Origin: Paracamarosporium sp. OC-R06-R3
Taxonomy: Eukaryota > Ascomycota > Dothideomycetes > Pleosporales > Didymosphaeriaceae
Reading direction: 5' to 3'
DNA length: 64,000 bases
NCBI GenBank assembly: GCA_019828545.1
Contig: JACVRA010000109.1
Span: 124,001-188,000 of the forward strand
Shown: positions 34,164 through 45,033 of the stretch, in pieces
Layout of the letters: each line of letters opens with the position of its first letter
Position numbering within the stretch: position 1 is the stretch's first letter
Made by a program: the position numbers and the translations under genes
Notes under the pieces: model-generated
What the model saw: only the letters and a program-made list of their open reading frames with translations
Databases searched by the model: none
What the model was told of the DNA's origin: nothing

Positions 34164-36413
34164 ATGACAAGCGCAGACCAGCTATCCGCCGGCCTCAACT
34201 TGTTCATCGCCACGCCGAACGCTGTTTACTTACAAAGCAGCGCTGTAAGGGAGCGGATACTGTTCGAATGCACGTCCGAAGGAATCGTGAATGCTCGGGC
34301 GGCAAAAGACAACAGTAGTTTGCTAGCAGTCGCTGATAGCCAGCTTGTCATTCTGCATGACCCTGGGCGCAGAGGCGACACGAAGTATGCGCTGAAGAGT
34401 CAAGAGGGCGAACTCCGATTGCTTCTCTTTTCGCCAGACTCGCGCACGCTGTACTTCACCACCACACTCAGTACCTCAATACAAGCATATTGCATTCCGA
34501 CCGACGAGCTCCTTCCACCGCTTCAGATCCACCCATCGCCTCCTAATATCCTCTGCATCTCGTCCGACGGAAATATCCTGCTTTCCGCGTCCTCTATACC
34601 ACCAAAAATATACTTGCAGGATCTGAGATTCGGAGGGAGTGCATCGGTAAGCTTCCAACCAGCAGACACCGGATCTCCTGCTGCATGCGCCAATTTCCAA
34701 CAACACGAAAACTCAAATCCTTCACACCTCTCTTTCATTTTGGGGTTCCAAGATGGCACTCTCTCGTTGTATAGGCTCGTGCTTCCCACACGCCGTCAGT
34801 TGTTCCGAGATGCAAACCAGAAGCAAGCGTCCCTCCTTCAGCCAACGCGAGTCGGATACATCAAGAAATTACACAAACCCGCGATGGGTGGGGTCACCGC
34901 TACTGAGTTTATCCCGGGATACAACGCACGCGTAGTTAGCGTAGGCTATGATGGACGCTGTCGTCTAGTAGACTTCGAGGGTAGCGAACGAGTGCTTAGG
35001 ACGTAGCACGTCGATGGGCCTGCCACATGCTTGGCTATTGGATCGGGTCGCACTCAGGTGTCGAAAGGCCCAAGAGATGAGCACGTGCTATTGAGCGGTG
35101 ACTCAACTCGCAACGAGGCAAAAACGACGCACGGAAGCGGAGAAACAGCCATTACAATCGGGTGTCAAACAGGAAAGGTGTTTGTCTTCAATGTTCTTGG
35201 TCTTCTGGTATATGAGATATCCATGGATAGGCCCATCGTTACGCTCGAGTGGGTTGGCGATATGACTGCACCCTCGGTTCTTCCCAACCGGAAACGCTCT
35301 CTGTCAACCTGTGTTGAAGAAGCGGAAGATCGCCCTGCGTTGAAGTCCATATCCAATCACCATATGACCCTGTCCGGTGAGAATTCAGATGAGTCCAGCA
35401 CCGTCAAAAAGAAAGCGCTTCCCACGGACCAGCCGACCACCAGAAGTCCCGTTCGGTTAGATGGCGGACATGATCTCTTTTCACCTCAGCCGGAAGTGTC
35501 TTACGTCAGGCGGAAAAGATCTGAGTTAATACACAATTCGCCTTCAGAGTTCAAAGAAGATCCAATGCCGGCAAGGAGAAAATCGTTCCTCCGGCCGAGG
35601 ATAGCGACAGAAACGTTCAAGGATCCTTGTGCAACCACTCCACCTCGCCCTTCTATACCAGTAGCAGCACCAGAGGATTCGACTACTGATGCAGTTCAGA
35701 TTTCTCTTCCCAGGACAGACTCTCGCCAAGTATTCGACGTATTCTTTTCCGATGCCTTGCGAGCGTCACGTTCTCCCTCACCTTCTCTTAGGTCAGGTTC
35801 CCCGCGTTCGACCAACTCAGAAACATCAACAGCATCATTGAAAACGCACAGCCGCATCAACAGACGCAGCTCTTCTAGGTGGGCATATGTCCCTGCCGAT
35901 CCACATAAGCAGTCACTAGAGTCGACTCTTGAGAGCAAAAACCCCCCCACAAGCCTGAATTTTCCCCGGCCATTACCTCCCGTATTAGTGGCACAGGGCG
36001 ACTCTACACCTCCTTCTCGGCATGTATCTTTCGTAAATCGCAAATTCCCATGGGCAAAGGGTCTCAAGGATCATAAGTTGGATAGGCGGAAAAGCAGCTT
36101 GGCTGAGAGGAGTCCGTTTCCTGCGCCACCTGGTGGGCAAGAGAAGAGAAAATCTAGTTCGAGGCTGGTACCGAATGATCCAGAGATCAATGTGCAAACG
36201 GAATTCTCTGATAAGGAACAGAGTCGCGCACAGAACGATGTCGAAGAACCAGAGAAGCGTAAGAGGGAGCGCAGACAGCGAAGAAGAAGTAGGATGTCTG
36301 CCACAAACGAACAAGAGCTGAAGCAAGAACACCAGCAGCTAAGACACGAAATGGCTCTGCTGAGGGAGGAGTTCCGGGCGCTGAGGCAAGCGTTGGTAGA
36401 TTTGCGGGGATGA
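34164..36413 (+). CDS. WD-repeat/coiled-coil protein with an in-frame TAG
   Basis: One frame of about 750 codons broken only by TAG at 35004-35006 (codon 281). The first part reads as a beta-propeller of WD40-like repeats (LLLFSPDSRTLYF, ILCISSDGNILLSAS, RVVSVGYDGRCRLVDFEG) and continues past the stop (GPATCLAIGSG, TIGCQTGKVFVFNVLG). The middle is disordered and Ser/Pro/Arg-rich. The C terminus is a coiled coil (ELKQEHQQLRHEMALLREEF). Layout resembles NEDD1/GCP-WD-type proteins (propeller, linker, short coiled coil), but that is a weak guess. The stop sits in RT*HVDGPATC, where a Trp codon TGG would read through. A 66-nt intron (34992-35057) could remove it but has a poor donor. Confidence 0.75.
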
Positions 36414-36802
36414 GAAATATTTGGATCTGAGCATCTTCTCATTCTCTTTTCCCTTTCTCTGTTTCCCTCTTCTTTGACCTCGTAGCTGCATTGCAATTTT
36501 TCTCATCGTGTTCTGGTGTGCTTCCCATGTATGTTCCCCATGTGCTTCCTCTTTTCAGCTTCTTTCCCTTCAGCCGTCCATCGCCTTGACTAGAAAAAGG
36601 CTGTTCCGGTCGTTACTTATTAGTGTATGCTCCAAAAGCGTGGATTACTTTGACTCGATAGTCGAAAGCTCCACACCATAAGCGCTCGACACTTCCTTGA
36701 TTTCTGAGGTAACCCGTCCACCACAAAACAAACCCCGCTTCTTCTTCTTCTTCTTCTTCTTCTCCCACCCCATCCATTCCCATTCTTTCACCATCCCACC
36801 TC
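36414..36802. other. Convergent intergenic region with a CTT trinucleotide run
   Basis: Holds the 3' ends of the WD-repeat gene and of the small membrane-protein gene. CTT is repeated almost nine times at 36738-36763, followed by a C/T-rich stretch to about 36900. Confidence 0.5.
36738..36763. repeat. (CTT)n microsatellite
   Basis: About 8.7 perfect copies of CTT on the + strand. Confidence 0.95.
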
Positions 36803-37057
36803 CTATTCATACCTCCCCTTCCCCTCCTCCCTCCCCACTAACGTCCTCTGCCCCTCAGTCCCCGCCCAAACACTACTCCGTCTCCTCCCCCCCTCACTCT
36901 CCGTATTCGACTCCACAACGCTCCGCGCGAGCTTCCAAAGCGCCCATGTCTGGAGCGATATCGCGACGAGCAGGAGTATGAGGACGAAGAGGATACCGAA
37001 GAGGATTATGACGGTGATGGTGAGCTGGTGGGTTTTCAGGTCGTCGTTGTTGCCCAT
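36803..37057 (-). CDS. Small single-span membrane protein
   Basis: Frame of 84 residues with a hydrophilic N terminus (MGNNDDLKTHQ), one long hydrophobic helix (LTITVIILFGILFVLILLLV and a few more residues), then a basic, Arg/Gly-rich tail. The membrane segment supports a real gene; no family is recognised. The coding strand is purine-rich in the tail, matching the C/T-rich + strand, so low complexity could be misleading. Confidence 0.45.
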   Translation of the reverse strand: MGNNDDLKTHQLTITVIILFGILFVLILLLVAISLQTWALWKLARSVVESNTESEGGRRRSSVWAGTEGQRTLVGREEGKGRYE

Positions 37058-38327
37058 TTTGGTATCTCTGGTGGATGGGTGGTGGTGTTGTGTGGGGTTG
37101 GACGTGCGTGTGGCAAAGTGCGTGTGCTATATCGTATCGTATGGTACCGTAGTCCAACAAGCAAGCAGTCTATCTTAGGAAAGGAACAGCAAGACGTGCG
37201 CAGGGCTCCTCCAGTTCAGCTTAAGAACGAGGCGCGCACCTGGAACCGCCCCACCCGGATGATGCGCCGTGAGAACCGGCATGTCGGAACGCGCACCGCG
37301 CGACTGGTTGCGCATCTCGGGAGAGTGGTTCGGCTTTTGGGGGGTGGTGTGCTGCGACGGCTTGGCTGGTGCGATGCTTGATTCAGGCGTCGCGGGTGCG
37401 TTTCAGCGGCGGTGGGGAGGGCGCGTGGGTAATATGTGTTCTTGCTGAGGGACTTAAATTATTTTTCTTTGGGAAGGGGAATGGGAGGGCGGTGATGGTG
37501 GATTATTGGCGAGTTGGGGAACGCAGGTGCTGGCTAGTGGGCGAAGGGCACGGATCACTAGTGAAAGGAGGGGAGTCCTTGGGGATGCGATGCCTTAAAG
37601 GTGCATTGCTGAGACTCAGACTTCACACAAGGAAGTTTGGGACATCGGTGCAATTCAATATGCGTAGGATAAATGCATGGATCTATTGAGAGTGCCTGGC
37701 GCTACTATGCTTGGACGATTAGCAGAATCGAGATGTACACCTTACAGACCTTGCATACGAAGGCTTACTACACCGCAGGTGGAGCTGCATGAGATGAATA
37801 CCTCGAAAAGACGACATCACGACACATTAACATCTTTCAGGAATATGTAAGGAATATCCAATCCATTCCTCGATCCAGCTATCCACGTGTGCCTGAAACA
37901 AGGACACATACACCATGCTACAAACACCAGGCTATGCAACAGGGCCCATACCGTAAAGATGAAAACAATGAATGTTCGTCTGTGCCACACCGACACGATC
38001 ATTAGGGGTATGTGTACGCAAATGTGCTCGCTTCATGCCGTGCAACGTGTATACAAAAGACGCTCATCCAATGCTGTTCCACCCGTGTCCTATCTCTTTT
38101 GTTCCAACAAACGCCAAGCACCATAGCCAGAATGTCCCGTAGCTGGAATATGAACCCAACAATGAGATCGATGAATGAAATGGACATGGACAGTGGACAC
38201 TGCCGAAGCATGGACAATATAGACAAGAAGGCCGTGAGGTAAAAACAAAGAGTCGAGTATCCAATCAGTCTTCGACCCAATCACTGTGACATCCAATATT
38301 TCTCGGAGGCGAGGAAAATGAGGGTAC
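37058..38327. other. Intergenic region, no gene supported
   Basis: About 1.3 kb. The short open frames are G-rich or lack any domain. Part is presumably the 3' UTR of the coiled-coil gene. Confidence 0.45.
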
Positions 38328-41300
38328 CTATCCGACAATCGCCTCAAGGCCGGCTTCATGGAGGTCAACCTCCTCGTTCTCGGCGTCGCTGTCGGCACCG
38401 ATACCAGAGTCCCTCCACTTACGCTCCTTGGCAAGCTTGCGACCCTTTTTACCAATCTTCACACGTTCGCTGACCTTGACAATCTTGCCGTTGGTGACCT
38501 TGTTGAGATTAGTGTTTTTCGCTTTGACTGCCACACCCTTGACTTTCATAGCATGAACCGCATCAAGTGTGTCCGCGTTACGCTTCTTGAGCGCGGCGGC
38601 CATGTCCTCGTTCTGTTGCTGCAATATGCGCTGAGAATCGACGAGGGTGTCGATGGTCTGGCGGGTATCCAACTCCTGCTGAGAGAAAGTCTCTTTGAGC
38701 GAATCGATGTGGGACTGCATCTCGACGATCGTCTCGGCGCGAGCGCCGGCTAGGAGGTGGAGCTCTTGAATCTCTGTCTGCAACTTCAGGATGGTGGCTT
38801 CGTGGTCGAGCGCGCGCTGAGCCGCTGTAGCCTCCAATTCGCGAATGCGGGCTTCCAAAGTCTGAATCTTTTCCTCCATGGTGGCCTGCCCTCGAATCCA
38901 TTTTTGTTGCAGTCGATTGAAATGGAACTGTTCAGTCGAGAAGCGATCGATAGATGATGTATGCTCGTCCTCAAGTTGTGCATACTTGTCCTCGAGCTCT
39001 GCATACTGCTGGTTCTTATGAGCTATCTCCTGCTCCTTCTCGGCTAGCTCTCCCCGCAGGCCACGCTCGGTGTTGGCAGCCTCGGTCGTCAGCCGATCAA
39101 TCTCAGCTTTTTGAGCATTCACCTCGTTTGTCAGATCGGTGATATTAGCCTGCAAGGATGCGATCGTGCTGTTAGAAGTGTTCTCCAGTGCAGCATACTT
39201 CTGCTTTAGGTCGGCGAGCTGCGCACTAAGGGTTGCAACTTGCTCGTCACGATCCTGCTCAGTGTCGGCAAGTTCCCGAGTTAGACGTGCAATCTCGTCA
39301 TTACGAGAAGCAATCTGTGTTTCTAGCTCCGCAATTCGCAGCTCCAAATCGGCAATAGTCTGCTGGGCAGCTTGATGAGTTTGCGCCTCGGCGTCGAGTG
39401 CTTCTTGAAGGGTGGCTTCGCGCTCTCGAGCATCTTCCTCCAGATTCTTGACTGCTTCCTCCCGCTCCAATTGGACTTGAAAGAGCTTGGACCGGAGACC
39501 TTGGGACTCCAACCCTTCCTTGCGCAGGCGCTCCTGCAGATCCTCAATCTGGTCATTGGCCTCATCGAGTAAGCCTTCGGTCCTTTCCTTCTGTGTGCGC
39601 TCCGTCTCGAGGTTTGCACGAGTGTTCGCAAGCTCTGTCGTAAGCTTTTCTAGCTTTTCTTCCAGATTCCGGATCTGGTTTTGTTGAAAGCTAGTTCGAT
39701 CTTGCTCTTCTTGAAGTAGAACCTTTGAATGCTCATGTTCTTGAACTTCGCTGTCAAGACGGTTTCGTAGTCGCTCCAGGTCCTCTGTCAAAGCGGCCAC
39801 TTGATCCTCGATGCCCTGCACGTGCTCCTCTAATTCCTCAATATATTCCGACTTTTGTTCGGCCTCACCTTGCGCTTGAAGGCGGGTCTCGTTTTCATCC
39901 TGGAACTGCGTCTGCAGCTCAAGCACTTGATCAGCGTGAGTTTGCTGCATGTCTGCGATGGTCTGCTGGTATTGTGCTTCGGTACGGGTCGCTGTCTCAG
40001 TGACATCGTCGAGTTCGCTGCGGTACTTCTCTAGTGAAGTGCGGAGGCGAGACAAGGCTGTCTCCTTGTCTTCGATTTCGTCTTGAAGACCGTTGATCTG
40101 GGCGTCCTTTTGTTTGAGATCCGCATCCTGCCGGTCAGCGAGCGCATCCAAGGTTGTCACACGCTCCTCCAGGTCGGCAATTTCTGCACGCAGACCCTCG
40201 TTGCCTTGCCGCAAGTCGGCAATTTTACTATCCAAGTCATCGTTACGGGCTTCAGAGCGTTCCAGAAGACCCATAGCATTCTCGAACTGAGCACGCATGA
40301 CGCGAGCCTCTTGATGATACTTCTCAGCTGCAATAGTCTTCTCGCTCAGTTCGGAAAGCAGGCCCTCGAAGAGCGTGGGTAGCTTGCGCAAAAACTCTCC
40401 GTTTGTCAGACCTGCAGAGGAACCAGGCAACAAGTTCTCCATCTCTTCACGAAGGTCTTCAAAGGCATGACGGAGCTCAGCAAGGATGACATCCGTCGAT
40501 GCGCCCGGTTGAATAATGTTGGTGTTCTGCAGCTCAATGGAAATGACGCGCAGGGCACCCTGTGCCTCTGCGAGATGTTCGACCAATCGTTCAATCTCCG
40601 TCTCATAGCGCTTGACGGCCTTGTCGGAGATTTTGTCGGGAACTGAGGTTGGATCAGTTTGCGATGCTGCGGCCAAAGGATCGTGGCTGGTCTGCGTGAG
40701 TGTCCTCAAGGAATCTACTGTGACCTGGCTAGAAAGCTCTAGCACTCGTGTAGCGTATTCACCGTTTGGCAGGGGCTCAGCATCTTCCACGTTGGGGCCG
40801 TCGGGGTCGCTGGGATCGATAGCTAAGAGCGGCTCATCGTCGTCATCGAACGCACCGTCCATGTTCGTATCGAATGCGCTCAGCTCGCGTGAGTCGCCAC
40901 GGTATACTGACGATGCACGTAGCTCCTCGATCTCATCCCTCGCTCGTGAAAGTTGCTCACGTAGATCTTCGGTCTCGTCATCAGTCAAATTGATCTCACC
41001 CAGGCGGCGAGCCTCAATCTGGTATTCAAGATCCCTGATCTGATTGTTCTTCTCCTTGAGCTGATTGCTAAGCTCGGTGTAGGCCTTTCGGAGCTTCAGG
41101 TCCTCCTTTTGATGATGCTCGAGATCGTTGTACTCTTCGGCCAAGTGATTTCGCTTGAGCCTACGGCGGGTGCGGCTGTCGATGGTAGCCTTGAAGGGCG
41201 CAAACTGTATCTGGCTGCCTTGACTCTCGTCGACGGAATCGAGGCGGATCTGGGCGGGCATCGACATGCGGGCACGGCGGGCAGCCTTGGTGGGTCGGCC

Positions 41301-41726
41301 GCGAGCAGCGCCGATGCGCTGGAGATGGGGAGTGAGACCAGGCAAGGGCTGGGTGGAGGCTGAGGGTGTCAATTGGGTATCATCTTCGTCTTCGTCTGAG
41401 ATCTCGTCGTCGGCAAAAGCGACCACAGGCTCCGAGTTGCGGCGTGTTTGGCGGGGAACGCTCCTGCGGGCCGTGATCAAGTCAGAGGCCTGTGATTGGG
41501 CACGGGAAACCGACTCCTCGAGCTCGCGGGCCAGCTGGTCGTGGTCGTCGGATTGCACCCGCTTGCGCTTCGCGGGTGTCGAGTAGTCGATCGAGGGCGA
41601 GGCAGCACGCTTGCTACCTGGGGCGAAGTCGACGGACGGGGTGTTCTTGCGAGACTTCCTGCGGCGGGGAGCATCGCCGGGGCCGACGGGGTGGTGGTCC
41701 GACGCGAGGCCGCTGGGGCGAGCCAT
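38328..41726 (-). CDS. Large coiled-coil protein, 1,132 residues
   Basis: Single uninterrupted frame. Residues 1-190 are basic and disordered, with likely nuclear-localisation clusters (RRRKSRKNTPSVDF, PAKRKRVQ). From about 190 to 1,060 it is almost continuous heptad-repeat coiled coil (LREQLSRARDEIEELRAS, LEEKLEKLTTELANTRANLE, LQERLRKEGLE). It ends with a Lys-rich segment (VKIGKKGRKLAKERKWRD) and an acidic tail. Size and layout fit a structural protein of the nucleus, spindle pole or cytoskeleton; no named family is recognised. No introns are needed. Confidence 0.85.
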   Translation of the reverse strand: MARPSGLASDHHPVGPGDAPRRRKSRKNTPSVDFAPGSKRAASPSIDYSTPAKRKRVQSDDHDQLARELEESVSRAQSQASDLITARRSVPRQTRRNSEPVVAFADDEISDEDEDDTQLTPSASTQPLPGLTPHLQRIGAARGRPTKAARRARMSMPAQIRLDSVDESQGSQIQFAPFKATIDSRTRRRLKRNHLAEEYNDLEHHQKEDLKLRKAYTELSNQLKEKNNQIRDLEYQIEARRLGEINLTDDETEDLREQLSRARDEIEELRASSVYRGDSRELSAFDTNMDGAFDDDDEPLLAIDPSDPDGPNVEDAEPLPNGEYATRVLELSSQVTVDSLRTLTQTSHDPLAAASQTDPTSVPDKISDKAVKRYETEIERLVEHLAEAQGALRVISIELQNTNIIQPGASTDVILAELRHAFEDLREEMENLLPGSSAGLTNGEFLRKLPTLFEGLLSELSEKTIAAEKYHQEARVMRAQFENAMGLLERSEARNDDLDSKIADLRQGNEGLRAEIADLEERVTTLDALADRQDADLKQKDAQINGLQDEIEDKETALSRLRTSLEKYRSELDDVTETATRTEAQYQQTIADMQQTHADQVLELQTQFQDENETRLQAQGEAEQKSEYIEELEEHVQGIEDQVAALTEDLERLRNRLDSEVQEHEHSKVLLQEEQDRTSFQQNQIRNLEEKLEKLTTELANTRANLETERTQKERTEGLLDEANDQIEDLQERLRKEGLESQGLRSKLFQVQLEREEAVKNLEEDAREREATLQEALDAEAQTHQAAQQTIADLELRIAELETQIASRNDEIARLTRELADTEQDRDEQVATLSAQLADLKQKYAALENTSNSTIASLQANITDLTNEVNAQKAEIDRLTTEAANTERGLRGELAEKEQEIAHKNQQYAELEDKYAQLEDEHTSSIDRFSTEQFHFNRLQQKWIRGQATMEEKIQTLEARIRELEATAAQRALDHEATILKLQTEIQELHLLAGARAETIVEMQSHIDSLKETFSQQELDTRQTIDTLVDSQRILQQQNEDMAAALKKRNADTLDAVHAMKVKGVAVKAKNTNLNKVTNGKIVKVSERVKIGKKGRKLAKERKWRDSGIGADSDAENEEVDLHEAGLEAIVG

Positions 41727-42441
41727 GGCGACGGAAGCCTGCGTTGGTTCGTTTCTGTGATAGGGTGGTGTGTGCTACTGCGTCCTGGGGAGCTCCAAAA
41801 ACGAGGCGTGCTCGACTGTGACGTGTCGGCGTGCTGAGCAAACGTCTCGGAGAGAACAGCAACGGATCAAGCAAGAGCAGATATTTTTGTACAAGAAGAG
41901 AGGGGGTCGAGGCGGCAGAAATGTGGGCGCGAGTGGGCGCGGATGGAATTGCTGGTGGCTGGGCGTTTTATGTAGCGCTACGTCAACATGGACGCGCACG
42001 AGCCAATCAAAAAAGCTACGCCCATGACGTTCACGCGTCGAATCTCCTCCACGCGTTTCCGCCCTCCGCGTAGCGCCTGGCCTCGCCCGCTATGCATCAC
42101 CATGACCCCCAGGCTCGTCAGTGCCCGGCCTTCGACATTCTGTAGCGTCTGCTACGCACTGCTGCGCTTCCAACGTCACTCTGAATTTTACGCGTGGAGC
42201 TTGGGCCACGTCTCCCATGCTCGTGCTGACCAGCATCGCCTGTTGCTTGTGCACAACAGGGAAAACTCCGACCGGCATAAGGGTCCAATTTCGCGAAAGG
42301 GGCCTCTAGTTCACCTCCAGCACTTCGCGTCCTCTCCAACGGTATTGAATCAGAGAACGAGTTTTCTTTTCGTCGGCGTTGGTTCTAACACGTCAGTGCT
42401 TCACACCGCCAGATCGTGCACAGACGACCAACCAAGCTGCC
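41727..42441. other. Intergenic region upstream of the coiled-coil gene
   Basis: Promoter of the coiled-coil gene and 3' flank of the FAD oxidoreductase. Open frames here are not supported. Confidence 0.45.
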
Positions 42442-44011
42442 CTACTTCTTCAGCAGAAAGTCGCTCTCTATCAGCAATCCCTTTGTGGCGCTGGCGACGC
42501 CGTAGAGTCCACCGAACGGCCATGTTCCCCAGAAGTTCCGACTCGTCCACTCGCTCCACGTTTCCTGTTTCCCTGTGCTCTTGGGACCCGCAACCCCCTG
42601 CAGATCGACCTTTACTTTGTCATATATACTGGGAATGACCTCGGCGTGATACTTTTGCCTCAAACCAGTGTATTTTTTCTCGTCGTATATCCGCCAGAAT
42701 TCGTCCTCGGTGTAGTACGCATGCGCGTACAGACACTTCAATCCGTGGACCTGGGTCAGCTTTTCTTCAAATTCGCGGTTGAGCGCGATGAATTTTCGAG
42801 GGTCCTTGGGTCCCATGCCCCATATGCCGATGTCGAGTAGCATCTTCTCAGGGTCGACGTTGGCCATCGAAAAGTTCAACTCGTCTTTCGGCGGTGGCTT
42901 GACTGGGCAGAGCCATAGAGGCCACAATCCAGTCCGTTGGTCTGTCCATTGGATGAATTCTTCCGCACTCTCATACGGAATGCCCAGATCTTGTATAAAT
43001 GTTCGCGATGACAGACCAGAACGATGCAATGCGTGCACCATGGTCCTGCTATACATGTAGGGATTGAGGATGCGTCTAGTAATTTCGTTAAACGGCATAC
43101 AAAAATATCTGAACGCGATGGTTCCGCCCCAGAAAACACCCCTGTCGTATCTGTAAAGGTACGTCTTGATTGGTACACTTTCCGTATATGACGACCTCTC
43201 GCTATTCTCTAAGTCTTTCAGGATCTGTTCAGCGTGTAAATAAAACCAGGGATCCGACGCTTTGTCAAAGGACTGGATACGGGCTGCGGCGAGTGAGTTA
43301 TACAGTCAACTCTTCTTGTCTAAATAACTTACCCTCAATCGGCTCACTCTGTAACCTACCGACCATGATCACACCGCTGTTCATCGAGTATAGGATACCG
43401 TCAATGTAGTCAACACTGGGATCTCTCTCGGCCTCTTCAAGCACGTGAACCGCCTCTTTGACACTCTTCACTGGTCTATATTCCAGCTCGACATAAGGCT
43501 TCGCATCGATGAGCTCCATCTCCAGGAGTGTCACAACACCAAGCGACCCACAGCTCCCAGCACAGGCAAAGAACAGGTCGCGGCGAGGATCCTCGCGGTC
43601 TCCTGTTGCCCACACAACCTCTCCATTACCCAGCACCACCTCAATGCCCCGTATGCTCCTATCAAACAGTCCATGGCGGAACGAACTCGATTCTCCCGAC
43701 ATACCCGCAAATCCTCCGCCTACAGTAATATTCGGTAGCTCCATGACCACCTTTGGCAATAACCCCTCGCGCAAAGTCGCATCTACTAGCGCATCCATCG
43801 GAACGTTCGGTTCAACCAACACCTTTTTCTCTTGCTTCTTGAACTGCAGGACATGATTGAGCCTGCTCGTGTCTATAATCCGGCCTCTTCGCCTTGCCGA
43901 TTCACGCGTTGAGAGCGTGCTCCCGTGGTAGATGCGAAAGGGTGTTGAAGAGCTGTGGAATGCGCGAACGCGCTCCGCGATCTGCGCTACCTCTTCTTTA
44001 TGCGCATCCAT
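42442..44011 (-). CDS. DHCR24-like FAD-binding oxidoreductase, copy 1
   Basis: About 506 residues from two exons (44011-43333 and 43283-42442). Related to delta(24)-sterol reductase and other PCMH-type FAD oxidoreductases: VEPNVPMDALV, ELPNITVGGGFAG, SGESSSFRHGLFD and GCGSLGV-like CGSLGVVTLLEM in the FAD domain, and a C-terminal part with YRYDRGVFWGG, LYAHAYYTEDEFW. The ATG at 44011 is chosen because it aligns with the start of copy 2 (50314-51843); the frame stays open upstream and would add a hydrophobic stretch. Copy 2 lacks the intron. Expected to reduce or oxidise a C=C bond with FAD; the substrate may be a sterol or a secondary metabolite. Confidence 0.88.
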
Positions 44012-44045
44012 CGCAATTGACAAAGCAAAATACGAGCAACAACGC

Positions 44046-44528
44046 TTATACAACCCAAAAAAACAGCACAAGCCAGAGTACCATTGAATACCAAGTCGTG
44101 GAGAAAGAGAGAACTGCTGTCGCAAGGAACATCTGCAGTGGGGTTTGGCGTAAGCACGCGCCTAGTCTAGCCCAGATGTGACTCGGGCATCCCGTCTCAA
44201 CCCGCAGAGCCTCTCCGCATGCATCTTTTTGTCTGCTTTGGGACGTCATCAAATGCGATTCTGCGGGTTGCTCGGAAGCTCGGAACTGGGCTCCACTTGC
44301 TAAGATGCCTGGCACAGGCTCGCTTACGGTAGCGACGGGTACCTTGCGCGCCTGTTCTACGACTTGATAGAGTGAGTTGGATACACTCACGATCCATCTG
44401 AAAGACCAAATCCCTTCGAGTTGGTTATTCTTCGAAGCAACCTGCGAATCGACAGCCTGTGAAATTTGTTTGGAGGACCACCCATCTTGATCATCATCAT
44501 GGGTCGTCAACGCGGAAGATGCGTTCAA
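44046..44528 (-). CDS. Possible tail-anchored protein (doubtful)
   Basis: Open frame of 160 residues ending in a hydrophobic helix (MFLATAVLSFSTTWYSMVLW and on), as in tail-anchored membrane proteins. The frame is open upstream to about 44575, where it overlaps another open frame (44497-45033) in a different phase. The two may be one gene joined by an unseen intron or split by a frameshift. Part of it (about 44230-44360) is closely similar at nucleotide level to sequence at 50200-50310, where no frame is intact. No family is recognised. Confidence 0.3.
   Translation of the reverse strand: MNASSALTTHDDDQDGWSSKQISQAVDSQVASKNNQLEGIWSFRWIVSVSNSLYQVVEQARKVPVATVSEPVPGILASGAQFRASEQPAESHLMTSQSRQKDACGEALRVETGCPSHIWARLGACLRQTPLQMFLATAVLSFSTTWYSMVLWLVLFFWVV
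44230..44360. repeat. Dispersed ~110-bp repeat, unit A
   Basis: Shares CTCGGAAG, CGGAAC, GCTCCAC, TGCTAAG, CACAGGC and CCTGTTCTAC, in the same order and spacing, with unit B at 50200-50310. Both are read on the + strand although the adjacent FAD genes are inverted relative to each other. Confidence 0.7.
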
Positions 44529-45033
44529 AGGAATGACAATCGGAGTGGATGGTACCCCAGTATATGATCAAGCATTCCTCTAGGTTCAAGCCAATCTCCT
44601 CAAAGCTCCGGCGGATCTCGATGAGCTGCTCTCCATGCAGAGAACCATGTTGGCCTCTCCCATATATGCGGACCACGGTACCCTCCCGCATATTCTGGAC
44701 AAAGAGTTTCTTTGTGCCCACCGCCGTATCGTATGCAGTCCTCATGGCGTCGCGGGATACGCTATAGCTGATATTGAAAGCCTGCTTCTGATTTGTGATC
44801 GGGTTCTTCAAGCAGCCTTGAACGGGTACGGCAGCCCATTTTCCCCGTGGTATCCAAAATTCAAAGCGCGAAGCGAAGCAAACTTCTGAAGCAGGACTGC
44901 CTATTCCTGCACCTGTAAAAGGTGTGCTGGATGTATCTTTCGCAATGGCTGGAACTTGTGCACAGCAGTTAACAAATAGCGTAGGACTTGAGGCTGATCT
45001 AGTTCGAATGTGCGTAGCTTCCCGACATGGCAT
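44497..45033 (-). CDS. Hypothetical protein (doubtful)
   Basis: 178-codon open frame with plausible coding character in its second half (SRDAMRTAYDTAVGTKKLFV, EQLIEIRRSFEEIGLNLEE). No domain, signal peptide or membrane segment. It may be the 5' part of the gene that ends at 44046. Confidence 0.35.
   Translation of the reverse strand: MPCREATHIRTRSASSPTLFVNCCAQVPAIAKDTSSTPFTGAGIGSPASEVCFASRFEFWIPRGKWAAVPVQGCLKNPITNQKQAFNISYSVSRDAMRTAYDTAVGTKKLFVQNMREGTVVRIYGRGQHGSLHGEQLIEIRRSFEEIGLNLEECLIIYWGTIHSDCHSFERIFRVDDP

Noticed and set aside
38359..41837. Numerous + strand open frames opposite the large coiled-coil gene
   Set aside because: They are antisense shadows of a clear 1,132-residue coding frame with strong heptad periodicity.
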